Shown: positions 18,745-28,254, counted from the first letter of the stretch. The stretch is 64,000 bases of DNA from Amycolatopsis decaplanina DSM 44594 (GCF_000342005.1 NZ_AOHO01000068.1:62001-126000), one strand, 5' to 3'. Numbers and translations: made by a program. Notes: generated by a model not told the origin, from the sequence alone.

Positions 18745-19548
18745 TCAATGAGACGCGGTCCGCTCAAGCGGGTTCGCGATCACCCGATATGCCATCAACG
18801 TCCTGCCGAACTCGAAGGCCGCCCGCCTGAGGGCCCTGGCCGCGATAAGGGGGTTGACCTGCTTGAAATGACCGGTCACTGCCAGAGCGGCCGGCCGCTG
18901 TACGCCGGTGAGCGGCACCGCGATGGTCGTGACCTTCTGTACGACATCGTCTACCTGCGCGAGGCCGGTACGGCGGATCTCCGATAACCGGTCGGTATCC
19001 GGAGCTGCGCAAAGCCCGATGTCCCGCCCGACCTGATACGCGTGAAGAATCTGGCCTATCGCGGTTCGCGGAAAGCGCGAAGTGACCGAGACCACATTCG
19101 GCAACCTTGGCGTCCGGTGCCCGAAAATCTGATTGACGAGCTGAGCCGACTCACCGGCCAGCACACTGATGCTGGCGGTATGACCGGTCATCTGATGGAG
19201 ATCGACAAGATAAGGCGTGGCGTGCTGGCGTAGCGACGCGACAAAACCGTCTTCGGGACTGCGATCGGGCTGCACCATACCGCCGGGAGAATATTTGTCG
19301 CCTGCCCTGACGATCATGCCGTGGGCCTGCAGCGCGGCGAGCACCCTGTGCACTGTCGCTTTCGCGAGTCGGGTATGCTGGCTGAGCTGGGTAAGGCTGA
19401 GTGGAACTTCGCTCGTGATCAACGACGCCAGGACGACCATCGCCTTGTCCACGGCAGTATGACCTGTGCCGCCGGCGAAGCCGTCCTCTTCCGACTTGCT
19501 TGCCAAAGACGCGTTCATGGGGAATCCAAGGGGGTCGACTGTCGGCAT
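18745..19548 (-). CDS. IclR-family transcriptional regulator
   Basis: A 267-residue protein. The N-terminal winged helix (LTQLSQHTRLAKATVHRVLA) is followed by the IclR effector-binding domain (LVDLHQMTGHTASISVLAG ... VAVPLTGVQRPAALAVTG region). It faces the P450 cluster divergently across about 430 bp, so it may repress or activate the 19978 gene as well as itself. The ligand is unknown. Confidence 0.88.
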   Translation of the reverse strand: MPTVDPLGFPMNASLASKSEEDGFAGGTGHTAVDKAMVVLASLITSEVPLSLTQLSQHTRLAKATVHRVLAALQAHGMIVRAGDKYSPGGMVQPDRSPEDGFVASLRQHATPYLVDLHQMTGHTASISVLAGESAQLVNQIFGHRTPRLPNVVSVTSRFPRTAIGQILHAYQVGRDIGLCAAPDTDRLSEIRRTGLAQVDDVVQKVTTIAVPLTGVQRPAALAVTGHFKQVNPLIAARALRRAAFEFGRTLMAYRVIANPLERTASH

Positions 19549-19977
19549 CTGCTTGCCTACCGATGACGATCCTAAGTCGATGTCAGCCCATCGAGACCAC
19601 GGTCGACTTCGACCGAGCCTTTCGTCTAGCGAATCTGCCTTGACCGCCCTGGCGGACCGTTCGCGATTGACATCTCATGGCTGGGTCCACACCGTCCACA
19701 ATGCCCGAACTTTCGCGGACAGCACCCCTTTCGGCACGTAGAGTAGCGAACACGTCAGTCCCCGGCCACAACGGCAGCCCTTTGTCCTCATTGGATATTC
19801 GTGGTGTATCGCTGCCCATGAGCAGTGGCCGCCTGCCCTGCACAAGCCGACGCCACCGGCATCCATCCTGTGCCGCGACCGCGATGCTTCGCTTCCGCAA
19901 CTGCTCGAGCAGGAGTTCCGAGGGGCGAAACTTCGGTGAGTACGAGCAGACCATCTCGCTAGAGTTCGGCAAGCCTC
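19549..19977. other. Divergent promoter region with inverted repeat
   Basis: No convincing gene is present. At 19600-19615 there is a perfect inverted repeat CGGTCGA-CT-TCGACCG, about 50 bp upstream of the IclR start, which could be its operator. A TTGACA at about 19668 and TAGAGT near 19739 are possible promoter pieces for the plus strand but are not spaced as one promoter. Confidence 0.45.
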
Positions 19978-21243
19978 ATGTCTCGGATGACATCCGACAG
20001 CCTGTTGATGACACGGGCGTCGAGAGGGAGAGTGACCGTCTTGGACCAGGACCTCGTACCACTGCTCAGTCGTTCGTTCATGCGCGATCCCTATCCCACG
20101 CTCGCGGCACTACGGAGCACCCACGCGGCGGTGCCGGTCGAGAACGGCGGCTTCCGGATGTGGGTGATCACTCGTTACGAGGACGCGCGAACCCTCCTGG
20201 CGGACTCCACCCTCCACCGCGATCTGATCAAACATCGTCACGAGGTCGTCGGGCAGAACCTGATCGACGCCGGACGTAAACCGAAGCTGCCACGCGAATT
20301 GCGTCGCAGCATGCTCGACCAGGACGGCGCCGATCACCGGCGGATGCGGGCCGTGGTCGCCCGGCACTTCACTCCGTCCCGTCTGGCCAAGCACCGGCCG
20401 AGGATCGAGCAGGTCGCCGGAGAACTGCTCGATCGGTTGCCGGTGCGGGAACCTGTCGACATCATCGACGCGTACGCGAGGCCACTCTCAGCCATCTGCC
20501 TGTCCGAGATGCTCGGTGTTCCCGAGGGCTCACGCAGCGAGTTTCCGGTTTGGGAGACCGCGATCCTCACGGCGCCGACCAAAGCGGAGGTGGAGGACGC
20601 CGGACGCGGGATGCGGAGTTTCGCGGAGGAGATGATCGCGCTCAAGCGAGCCGAACCGGCCGACGACCTTTTCACGACGGTGGTCGAGGCGGCATCCGAC
20701 GGTGCGCTGAACGACGCCGAACTGATCTCCATGGTCACCCTCCTGTTGATCGCCGGGTTGGAGCCCGCCAGTGCGATCGGCAGTGGGATTCGTGTGTTGC
20801 TGGGCCATCCCGGCGAACTGGAGCGGTTGCGCGCCGACCCGAAGCTGATCTCCGCCTGCGTCGAGGAGGTCCTTCGTTTCGAGACGCCGTTCCGGATGCT
20901 CACCCCGCGCTATCTCGACCATCCGCTGGAACTCAACGGTGCCACCATCCCGGCGGGTGAGCTGCTGCTGATCTCCACCGGAGCGGCGAATCGCGATCCG
21001 GTCCAGTTCGACCACCCGGACCGTTTCGACATCACCCGTGACACATCCAAACACCTCGGGTTCAGCCATGGTCGCCATCGGTGCCTGGGAGCGGAGCTGG
21101 GCAGACTGGAAACGGCGGTCGGGCTGTCGACGCTCTTCGCCCGCTTCCCCGAGATCCGCCTGGCCGCGACCGACGACGAAATCCGCTGGCGACCGGGAAT
21201 GTTCATGCGGAGGCTCGACTCCCTGCCCGTCGTGGTGGGTTGA
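19978..21243 (+). CDS. Cytochrome P450 (first of four)
   Basis: A soluble bacterial P450 of up to 421 residues, shorter if translation starts at GTG 20032 or TTG 20041 (GAGGGAG ten bases upstream). Visible motifs are K-helix ExxR in EEVLRF, the heme loop FSHGRHRCLG with the cysteine ligand, and the I-helix LLLIAGLEPASAIG. In the I-helix the usual acid-threonine pair reads Glu-Pro. It is the first biosynthetic gene of the cluster after the divergent IclR regulator. The substrate is unknown; hydroxylation or oxidative coupling of an aromatic intermediate is inferred from the context. Confidence 0.92.
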   Translation: MSRMTSDSLLMTRASRGRVTVLDQDLVPLLSRSFMRDPYPTLAALRSTHAAVPVENGGFRMWVITRYEDARTLLADSTLHRDLIKHRHEVVGQNLIDAGRKPKLPRELRRSMLDQDGADHRRMRAVVARHFTPSRLAKHRPRIEQVAGELLDRLPVREPVDIIDAYARPLSAICLSEMLGVPEGSRSEFPVWETAILTAPTKAEVEDAGRGMRSFAEEMIALKRAEPADDLFTTVVEAASDGALNDAELISMVTLLLIAGLEPASAIGSGIRVLLGHPGELERLRADPKLISACVEEVLRFETPFRMLTPRYLDHPLELNGATIPAGELLLISTGAANRDPVQFDHPDRFDITRDTSKHLGFSHGRHRCLGAELGRLETAVGLSTLFARFPEIRLAATDDEIRWRPGMFMRRLDSLPVVVG

Positions 21244-21324
21244 CGACGGATCGGCAGGGCGGGCCCTTGGGAAGGTTTTGCCGATTCCACCATTACCGAG
21301 TACGGAATTCGCACTGGGAGTCCG

Positions 21325-22026
21325 ATGATCAAGGTCGTTGTCGCCGGCGGTGATGAAATCTTCCGCGTCGGCATATGCAGTGTTCTCAAGGCATCCGGCA
21401 CCATCGAGGTGGCGGCGCAGACCGGAACCGTGGAACGGATCGCGGAACTGGTTCTCGCCAACCAACCGGACGTGGTGGTGATTGATCTGACCACAAAGGA
21501 CCAGTCGCTGACCCGGACCATCCGGAGCTTCCGCTGTGAACTGCCCGCCACGCGCGTCGTCGTGATCGCCCCGGTGACGACGAACGAAGTCGCGTACTTC
21601 TCCCTGACCGGGAGTGTGGCAGGCCTGCTCGAAGGGCCCGTGCCCCCGCAGGAACTGATCAACGTCATCACTGCCGTCGCGTCGGGGGATTCGATGATCA
21701 TCTCACCGTCGATCGCCCAGCGGATGACCGACCGATTCCTTCGCTACACCCGTAATCAGGCCTGTCACGCCCAGGACCGGATCAACGCGCTCACCCCCCG
21801 CGAACGGGAGGTGCTGGCTCAAGTCGCCAAGGGATACGGCAACGCGGAGATCGCGCACCGACTGTACGTCAGCGAAGGGGCGGTCAAGGCGCATGTGAGT
21901 CATCTGCTGACCAAGCTGGGCTGCGCCAACCGCGTTCAAGCGGCGATCATCGCCTGCGATTCGGGATTGTTCGAGCTCGAGCAGGGGCAGTCCCGGCTCC
22001 CCTCCCCCAGCCCCATCGTCACTTGA
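21325..22026 (+). CDS. NarL/LuxR-family response-regulator-like protein
   Basis: A 233-residue protein. The receiver-like N-terminus keeps an acidic pair (AGGDEIFRVG) and an aspartate in VVVIDLTT, but the conserved lysine after beta-5 is not evident (SVAGLLEGPVPP). The C-terminal LuxR helix-turn-helix is intact (LTPREREVLAQVAKGYGNAE). It sits 81 bp after the first P450 on the same strand, and probably controls the cluster without a dedicated kinase, since none is nearby. Confidence 0.87.
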   Translation: MIKVVVAGGDEIFRVGICSVLKASGTIEVAAQTGTVERIAELVLANQPDVVVIDLTTKDQSLTRTIRSFRCELPATRVVVIAPVTTNEVAYFSLTGSVAGLLEGPVPPQELINVITAVASGDSMIISPSIAQRMTDRFLRYTRNQACHAQDRINALTPREREVLAQVAKGYGNAEIAHRLYVSEGAVKAHVSHLLTKLGCANRVQAAIIACDSGLFELEQGQSRLPSPSPIVT

Positions 22027-22048
22027 CTCAGTGCCGCGCTCAGGGCGC

Positions 22049-23242
22049 TCACCCGGCCTTCGCCGGGGTCAACCGCACAGGCAGCGCGGTCAACTGGTTC
22101 ATGATTCCGACGTCTTCCCACCTCAGATCGACGGCGGGCACCGCGAGTTCGATCCGCTCGAAGCGGTCCAGCAAGGTGGTGAACGCGATTTCGGCCTCGG
22201 CCTTGGCGAGATTCGCGCCCAGGCAACGATGGATACCGTGGCCGAACGCGAGATGCTGGTTGTCCTGGCGGCCGACGTCCAGCCGATCGGGGTCGGTGAA
22301 CCGCTCTCCGTCGCGGTTCGCCTCGGTCACGGAACACATCACGACGTCGCCGGCGGCGATGGTGACGTTCTCGACCTCGATGGGTTCGACGGCCATCCGG
22401 AACGCCGTCACGCGCAGCGGGGGGTCGTAGCGCAACAATTCGTCGACCGCACCGGACAGGAGGGACCGGTCCCCACGCACGCGGTCGAGCTGCTCGGGGT
22501 GGGTCAGCAGCAGGTTCAAGCCTTTGGCGATCAGCTGCGTGGTCGCCGTCTGGCCCGCAACCAGCAACAGGAACACCATCGAACTGACCTCGTCGTCATC
22601 GAGGTCGGCGGTCAAGCGCGAAATGAGGCCATCGTCGGGGTCGGAACGCCGTCGTCCGGCGAGATCTTTCGCGTAGTCGTTCAGCCACATGATCGATGGC
22701 CGCAGGGTGTCCTTGATCGGCAGGAGGCCCGCGGCGAAGACGTCCGACCAGCTGCGCACCTGCGCGCACTCGTCCGCGGGAATTCCGAAGATCTCGCCTA
22801 ACACCAACGTCGGCAGCGGGACGGCGAAGTCGGCGACCAGGTCCACTTCGGACCGTGGGGACAGCTTTCGCACCAGGTCGCCTGCGATGCGTTCGATGGC
22901 GGGCCGTACGGCGATGACGGCTCGCGTGGTGAAACCCGGCGCCGCCAGTTTGCGCATCCGCGTGTGCACCGGGGGATCCTGGCTCAGCATGTCGCGTTCC
23001 ATGATCCGTTTGACGTCGGTGGGCAGTGACGCGAGCGGAGCCATCTCGCCCATTGTGGACGAATCGCTGGTGAGTCTGGTGTCGCTCAGCATTCGGCGGG
23101 CGAGGCCGTACTTGGTGACCATCCACACCGTACGGCCGTCCGGTAGGTCCACACGGGTGACACCGGGCGAACTCACGGTCGCAGCGTTCATCGGCCCAGA
23201 TTCGACGAGATCACCCTCGGTGTCCATTCGCCGATCGTCCAC
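22049..23242 (-). CDS. Cytochrome P450, N-terminally short paralogue A
   Basis: A P450 of 397 residues or fewer (GTG 23242; ATG 23227 and ATG 23191 are alternatives). It has ExxR in DELLRY and heme loop FGHGIHRCLG. The I-helix AGQTATTQ lacks the usual acid-threonine pair. The sequence enters the fold at VTRVDLPDGRTVWMVTKYG, so the stretch before it is much shorter than, and unlike, the ~50-residue A-helix region of ordinary class I P450s. It is clearly paralogous to the 30268 P450. Codon 148 is TTA (22799-22801). It is transcribed divergently from the aldo-keto reductase gene, 92 bp apart, and tail-to-tail with the LuxR gene. Confidence 0.9.
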   Translation of the reverse strand: MDDRRMDTEGDLVESGPMNAATVSSPGVTRVDLPDGRTVWMVTKYGLARRMLSDTRLTSDSSTMGEMAPLASLPTDVKRIMERDMLSQDPPVHTRMRKLAAPGFTTRAVIAVRPAIERIAGDLVRKLSPRSEVDLVADFAVPLPTLVLGEIFGIPADECAQVRSWSDVFAAGLLPIKDTLRPSIMWLNDYAKDLAGRRRSDPDDGLISRLTADLDDDEVSSMVFLLLVAGQTATTQLIAKGLNLLLTHPEQLDRVRGDRSLLSGAVDELLRYDPPLRVTAFRMAVEPIEVENVTIAAGDVVMCSVTEANRDGERFTDPDRLDVGRQDNQHLAFGHGIHRCLGANLAKAEAEIAFTTLLDRFERIELAVPAVDLRWEDVGIMNQLTALPVRLTPAKAG

Positions 23243-23334
23243 GTTTCCCTGGACGTTTTCCTATCGACGGCTCCGGTGGCGTTACGGATACCGTTCGACC
23301 ACAAGGATTCCTTCACCAGTGATCCGGAGCCGTC

Positions 23335-24303
23335 ATGAAACAACGAGAGCTCGGACGTAGTGGTATCAAGGTCTCCCGGATGGCATTGGGCACCGCCACC
23401 TGGGGACTCACCACGCACCGCGACGAGGCCGCTGAACAGCTCGTAGAGTTCGTCGGAGCGGGCGGCAATCTCCTCGACACCTCCGACGTGTACGGCGCGG
23501 GCGCGAGCGAAAAGGTCATCGGCGAGCTGCTCGGAACGGTCGTGCCCCGCTCGTCGGTGGTACTCGCCACCAAAGCCGGCGGTGTTCCCGGAGGTAAGCC
23601 AGGCGACGCGGACACCCGGCGGGAGTCTCTGCTCGCCGCGCTCGACGCGTCGCTCACCAGACTCGGGACGGACTACGTCGACCTATGGCAGATGCACGTC
23701 TGGGACGACAGGACGCCGATCGAGGAGACGTTGTCCGCGATCGAAACCGCTGTACAAAGTGGACGTGTCCGGAACGCGGGGATCTGCAATTACTCGGGTT
23801 GGCAGACCGCGCTCGCGGCCAGGAGGCGGCTCGGCGGTGGACCTTCGCTCATGAGCACACAGGTCGAGTACTCACTGCTGGAACGCGGTATCGAGCGCGA
23901 GGTGCTCCCTGCCGCCGCCGCACTGGGGCTGTCGGTGCTGCCGTGGGCACCGCTGGGCCGAGGAGTGCTCACCGCGAAGTACCGGTCAGGTGTGCCGCTC
24001 GAACGGGCGAAGAGTCCCTTCTTCCGGTGGTACGTCGGCCATCACCTGGACGCACCCCGCACCGACGAGATCGTCGACGCGGTGGCGTCGGCGGCCGCCG
24101 AACTCGGCGCCGCTCCCGTCGCGATCGCGCTGGTTTGGGTCCGGGACCGGCCGTCGGTGACCGCCCCTGTGGTGGGAGCACGCACCGCGGAACAACTCAG
24201 GGATTCCTTGGCCGCCGAATCACTCGAGCTGCCGAAGGAGATCAGGACCCGGCTGGACGAGGTCTCCGCACCGTACGTCGGCTATCCCGAACGACTTGTC
24301 TGA
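23335..24303 (+). CDS. Aldo-keto reductase
   Basis: A 322-residue NADPH-dependent reductase with a (beta/alpha)8 fold. The catalytic tetrad can be read as Asp in LLDTSDVYG, Tyr in the same motif, Lys in VLATKAGG and His in LWQMHVWD. A C-terminal cofactor loop (GARTAEQLRDSL) is present. It is the first gene of a plus-strand run with the O-methyltransferase, P450 and MIO enzyme. It probably reduces a carbonyl in the pathway; the substrate is not deducible. Confidence 0.92.
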   Translation: MKQRELGRSGIKVSRMALGTATWGLTTHRDEAAEQLVEFVGAGGNLLDTSDVYGAGASEKVIGELLGTVVPRSSVVLATKAGGVPGGKPGDADTRRESLLAALDASLTRLGTDYVDLWQMHVWDDRTPIEETLSAIETAVQSGRVRNAGICNYSGWQTALAARRRLGGGPSLMSTQVEYSLLERGIEREVLPAAAALGLSVLPWAPLGRGVLTAKYRSGVPLERAKSPFFRWYVGHHLDAPRTDEIVDAVASAAAELGAAPVAIALVWVRDRPSVTAPVVGARTAEQLRDSLAAESLELPKEIRTRLDEVSAPYVGYPERLV

Positions 24304-24318
24304 CAACGAGGAGTGGCA

Positions 24319-25023
24319 ATGGGCCGGCGATTCGGCGAATTCAAGCACCTACCCATCAGTCCAGTGTTGCGCGAGTACGTCCTGCGCAGCGGCACACCAC
24401 TGGACCCGGTGATGACGAGTCTGGTGGACGAAACCCAGCGGGTGAGCGAACTTTCGATCATGCTCGTGCCCGAGGAGCAGGCGAACCTGATGACCCTGCT
24501 CACCAAGGTCCAGTCGGCCGCGATCGTGCTCGATCTCGGCACGTTCACCGGTTGCTCGGCGCTCGCGTTCGCCCGAGGCCTCTCCACCACTGGCCGGGTG
24601 ATCACCTGTGACATCAGCGACAAGCATCTCGACGTGGCACGTCACCATTGGAAGTGGGCCGGTGTCGACGACCGTATCGACTTCCGGCTCGGCCCGGCCG
24701 GGGCGACGCTCGAAGCACTCGCCGCGGAGGAGACCCGGATCGATATCGCGTTCCTCGACGCGGACAAGGAGAACTACGGTGTCTACTTCGACCTGATCGA
24801 GCCCATGTTGCGCCCCGGCGGCCTGCTTCTGGTCGACAACGCGTTGTTCAACGGGTACGTCCTCGCTCCGGAACTGGCGCCCTCGGAGTTGATCCGCGGC
24901 GCGTCGGCCGCCCTGCGCGATCTCAACGCGCGACTGGCGGCGGACGATCGCTTCGAAACCGTCATGCTGCCGATGTCCGACGGACTCACCATCGCCCGCA
25001 AGAAGAGCCGGGAACAGGAGTGA
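24319..25023 (+). CDS. SAM-dependent O-methyltransferase (CCoAOMT-like)
   Basis: A protein of 234 residues like caffeoyl-CoA/catechol O-methyltransferases. It shows the SAM loop LDLGTFTGCSALAFARGL, acidic residue in TCDISDKHL, the metal site IDIAFLDADKENY and VDNALFNGYV. ATG 24319 is chosen over GTG 24313 because GAGGAG lies five bases upstream. It follows the reductase by 15 bp. The family methylates catechol or phenol hydroxyls, fitting an aromatic intermediate derived from the MIO enzyme (inference). Confidence 0.92.
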   Translation: MGRRFGEFKHLPISPVLREYVLRSGTPLDPVMTSLVDETQRVSELSIMLVPEEQANLMTLLTKVQSAAIVLDLGTFTGCSALAFARGLSTTGRVITCDISDKHLDVARHHWKWAGVDDRIDFRLGPAGATLEALAAEETRIDIAFLDADKENYGVYFDLIEPMLRPGGLLLVDNALFNGYVLAPELAPSELIRGASAALRDLNARLAADDRFETVMLPMSDGLTIARKKSREQE

Positions 25024-25028
25024 GCTCG

Positions 25029-26198
25029 GTGCACGCGGACGTGTGGGACTTCCCGTTCGACGAGGAAGGCCTGGAACTCAACGAGTCGTATCGCCGGGCT
25101 CGCACCACCCCGGGTCTCGTCCGGGTGCAACAGGCCTACGGCGAGGCCGCCTGGCTGGCCACCCGGTACGAAGACGTCCGGTTCGTGCTCGCGGATCCCC
25201 GGTTCTCCAGGGCGATGTCGATGACCGAGAACTGTCCGCGCACGACCGAGGGAGTGCAGCGGGGAGGCCTGCTCTTCATGGATCGTCAGGACCATTCCCG
25301 CATCCGCGGGCTGGTGGCGAAGGCGTTCACGATGCGGCAGGTCGCGGCCCTGCGACCGAAGGTCCACGAGCTCACCGACACCTTGGCCGGGCGGATCGCC
25401 TCCGGCACGCCGCCTGTCGATCTCGTCGAGGGTTACGCCAAACCGGCACGGTCCACTGTCATCTTCGAACTCCTCGGTATCCCGCCGGAGGACCGGGACG
25501 GTTTCCGCGGACTCTGTGAAGGCGTGCTCTCCACCGGCGCGATGTCCGCGGAGGAGTTCGGGGCGAACCACGTGAAGCTGAACGGCTACATGGCCGAATT
25601 GGTGCAGCGCCGGCGGCGCGAGCCGGGTGAAGACCTCATGACCGCGCTGATCGCGGCCCGAGATGTGCGGGACCGGCTCAGCGAGGACGAACTGGTCAAC
25701 GTGTGCATCGACATCCTGCTGCCTGCCTACCAGAGCCAGGTGCCGAACTTCGTCCACGCGCTGATGCGGCAGCCGGGCACGTGGGACCGGCTGGTCGCCG
25801 AACCACGACTGCTCCCGAGTGCCGTCGAGGAGCTGGTCCGGTTCGTGCCCCTCGTCGAAGGAGCGCCATTCCCCCGCTACGCCACCGAAGACATCGCGAT
25901 CGGCGGCGTAGCGGTGCGAGCCGGAGAACCGGTTCTCGTGTCGATGGCGGCGGCCAACCGCGACTCGTCGGTGTTCGTCGACGCGGACGAGCTCGTCCTC
26001 GATCGAGAGGACAACCGCCACCTGGGTTTCGGGCACGGCATCCATTTCTGCCTCGGCGCCCAGCTGGCCCGCATGGCGTTGTACGAGGAGCTGGGCGCCT
26101 TGCTGAGGCGGATACCCACTCTCCGTCCGGCGGGAGAGGCGGTGTGGAACACCGAGATGGGCATACGCGGGTTACGGACCATGCCGGTCGGATGGTGA
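25029..26198 (+). CDS. Cytochrome P450 with aberrant I-helix
   Basis: A 389-residue P450. ExxR is in EELVRF and the heme loop is FGHGIHFCLG. The I-helix reads ILLPAYQSQVPNFVHAL, with neither the AGxxT glycine nor the acid-alcohol pair, so normal proton delivery to the heme oxygen is unlikely. GTG 25029 has AGGAG eight bases upstream; GTG 25020, overlapping the previous stop, is the alternative. A TTA codon is at 26172-26174 near the C-terminus. It is co-transcribed with the O-methyltransferase and followed by the MIO enzyme. Confidence 0.92.
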   Translation: MHADVWDFPFDEEGLELNESYRRARTTPGLVRVQQAYGEAAWLATRYEDVRFVLADPRFSRAMSMTENCPRTTEGVQRGGLLFMDRQDHSRIRGLVAKAFTMRQVAALRPKVHELTDTLAGRIASGTPPVDLVEGYAKPARSTVIFELLGIPPEDRDGFRGLCEGVLSTGAMSAEEFGANHVKLNGYMAELVQRRRREPGEDLMTALIAARDVRDRLSEDELVNVCIDILLPAYQSQVPNFVHALMRQPGTWDRLVAEPRLLPSAVEELVRFVPLVEGAPFPRYATEDIAIGGVAVRAGEPVLVSMAAANRDSSVFVDADELVLDREDNRHLGFGHGIHFCLGAQLARMALYEELGALLRRIPTLRPAGEAVWNTEMGIRGLRTMPVGW

Positions 26199-26257
26199 CC
26201 GTCCGGAACCGCCGCGACCGTGATCACCCCGCTGCAAGATCTGTGAACGGAGCTTCG

Positions 26258-27919
26258 ATGTCTGTGGATGTGAAGACGGCCCCCGATGGAACGCTGGAGA
26301 CCGGCGCACCGATCGTCATCGACGGCAACACGCTGACCCTCGAAGACCTGCACGCGGTCGCGGTGGAAGGCAGTGGGGTCGCACTGCGGGACGAGTCCCT
26401 GCGGCTGATGGCCGGGTCCCGTGAGCTGAAGGTCGACCTCGTCGCCGAAGGCCACGCGATCTACGGCGTGACCACCGGCTTCGGGGACAGCGTGATCCGG
26501 CAGATCGCGCCGGTGAAGTCGGCCGAACTGCAGCACAACCTGATCCGCTACCACATGAACGGAACGGGACCGTCGACACCGCCAGACGTGGTGCGCGCGA
26601 CCTTGCTCATCCGGGCGAACTGTCTGGCCAAAGGCAACTCCGGAGTCCGGCCGGAGGTGGTCGCCCGGCTGGTGGACCAGCTCAACCTGGGGATCCTGCC
26701 CCGGCTGCCCCAGCGGGGCTCGCTCGGGGCCAGCGGTGATCTGGTGCCGTTGTGTCACCTCGCAGCGAGCCTGCTGGCCGAAGGCGACGTCACCTATGAC
26801 GGGCGGCTGCGGCCGGCCGGGGAGGTACTCGCGGAGGTCGGTCTCGCGCCGTTGACGCTGGAGGCCAAGGAGGGCCTGGCGCTGATCAACGGCACGTCGT
26901 TCTCGTCGGCGTTCGCCGCACTGGCCTGTCTGGGGGCAACCCGGCTGGCCCGGATCGCCGAGCTGAGCACGGCGATGGCCTCCGAGGCGCTGCTGGGCAA
27001 CCGCGGGCACTTCGCGGAGTTCATCCACCTGGCCAAACCGCATCCCGGCCAGGTCACGTCAGCTCGAGAGGTCGCCCGTTTGCTGACCGATTCGAAGCTG
27101 GCACTGGACCACAGCCAGGTCATCGAACTGACCGGCGGTCTGGGCGGTGAGGAATACGCGGAGCTGAAGCGGTCCATTCAGGACCGGTATTCGGTGCGGT
27201 GCGCTCCGCATGTGGTCGGCGTCCTGCGGGACACGCTCGACTGGGCCCGACGCTGGGTGGAGATCGAGATCAACTCCTCCAACGACAATCCGTTGTTCGA
27301 CGTGGCCGCACGCGAGGTGCACAGCGGCGGCAACTTCTACGGCGGACACGTCGCGCAGGCGATGGACTCGCTCAAGGTGGCCGTGGCGAACATCGCGGAC
27401 CTGCTGGACCGCCAGCTCGAACTCGTCGTGGACGAGAAGTTCAACAACGGGCTGACTCCGAACCTGATCCCCCGCCATGCCCCGACGGACTGGCGCGCCG
27501 GTCTGCACCACGGGTTCAAAGGGATGCAGATCGCGTGCTCCTCGATCACCGCGGAGGCGTTGAAGACCAGCACACCCGCGAGCGTGTTCTCCCGGTCCAG
27601 CGAGGCGCACAACCAGGACAAGGTCAGCATGTCCGCGATCGCCGCGCGGGACGCCTTCCAGGTCGTCTCGATGGCCGAAGAGGTGGCCGCGATCCACCTG
27701 CTGGCGCTGTGCCAGGCCCTGGACCTGCGCGGGACGGCGCAGGCGTCCAGCCGGACCAGAGCGGCACACGCCCTGATCCGCGAGCGGGTGCCCTTCGTCG
27801 AAGACGACCGGGCGATGGAGAGCGACATCCACGCGGTCGTCGAGCTGATCAGATCCGGTGCGCTGATCAGCGTCACGTCACCGGCCGCCCCGGCAGCCAA
27901 CGGACACGGAGGTGAGTGA
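26258..27919 (+). CDS. MIO-type aromatic amino acid ammonia-lyase or 2,3-aminomutase
   Basis: A 553-residue member of the HAL/PAL/TAL/aminomutase family. The Ala-Ser-Gly triad that forms the MIO cofactor is at about 158-160 (GSLGASGDLVPL). The catalytic tyrosine is at about 69 (IYGVTTGFGD), and SSNDNPLF and EAHNQDKVSM are conserved. At the substrate-selectivity positions it has Tyr98-His99 (NLIRYHMNG), which matches neither His-Leu (TAL), Phe-Leu (PAL) nor Ser-His (HAL and tyrosine aminomutases) as I recall them. ATG 26258 has GGAG at good spacing. It probably makes an arylacrylate or beta-aryl amino acid, the likely entry point of the pathway. Its stop overlaps the next ATG (TGATG region). 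Confidence 0.9.
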   Translation: MSVDVKTAPDGTLETGAPIVIDGNTLTLEDLHAVAVEGSGVALRDESLRLMAGSRELKVDLVAEGHAIYGVTTGFGDSVIRQIAPVKSAELQHNLIRYHMNGTGPSTPPDVVRATLLIRANCLAKGNSGVRPEVVARLVDQLNLGILPRLPQRGSLGASGDLVPLCHLAASLLAEGDVTYDGRLRPAGEVLAEVGLAPLTLEAKEGLALINGTSFSSAFAALACLGATRLARIAELSTAMASEALLGNRGHFAEFIHLAKPHPGQVTSAREVARLLTDSKLALDHSQVIELTGGLGGEEYAELKRSIQDRYSVRCAPHVVGVLRDTLDWARRWVEIEINSSNDNPLFDVAAREVHSGGNFYGGHVAQAMDSLKVAVANIADLLDRQLELVVDEKFNNGLTPNLIPRHAPTDWRAGLHHGFKGMQIACSSITAEALKTSTPASVFSRSSEAHNQDKVSMSAIAARDAFQVVSMAEEVAAIHLLALCQALDLRGTAQASSRTRAAHALIRERVPFVEDDRAMESDIHAVVELIRSGALISVTSPAAPAANGHGGE

Positions 27920-28254
27920 TGACCGAGACCGACGCGACACAGAAGCCGGCAAGGCAGGCGGAGTTCCCGCTCGTCGGGGAAATCTGGCAGGCCGACTATG
28001 GCGATATGGTGATCGAGCACGATTACCGGGAGCCGGGCAAGATCAGTTTCGTGTCGAAGCACGGCACGAGACTCACGGTGGATCTCACGGTCACACGGAT
28101 CAGGGACGACGTGTTCGTGCTCGCCTTCCAGGACACGGACGCCTCGGTGGTCGCGGTCGAGGACCTGGCCACGCACCAGGTCACTTCGACGATGATCCTG
28201 CGCGACCACACGTTGCTGCACATGACCGGCGTATTGAGCCGGGTGGAACCGTGA
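27919..28254 (+). CDS. MoaF-related lipocalin-like small protein 1
   Basis: A protein of 111 residues that is mostly beta-strand (GEIWQADYGDMVIEHDYREP, then ISFVSKHGTRLTVDLTV). It resembles MoaF-related/calycin domains and is clearly paralogous to the 29960 protein. GGAGG precedes ATG 27919, which overlaps the MIO gene stop. No catalytic residues are recognised. A small-molecule binding, cyclase or decarboxylase-like role is possible for a calycin fold but not shown. Confidence 0.75.
   Translation: MTETDATQKPARQAEFPLVGEIWQADYGDMVIEHDYREPGKISFVSKHGTRLTVDLTVTRIRDDVFVLAFQDTDASVVAVEDLATHQVTSTMILRDHTLLHMTGVLSRVEP

Noticed and set aside
24648-25028. N-terminal extension of the third P450
   Set aside because: It overlaps the O-methyltransferase gene in another frame; the GTG at 25029 has a proper AGGAG and gives a normal P450 length.
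25703-26257. N-terminal extension of the MIO enzyme
   Set aside because: It is a shadow of the P450 gene; ATG 26258 has a ribosome site and gives the family length.
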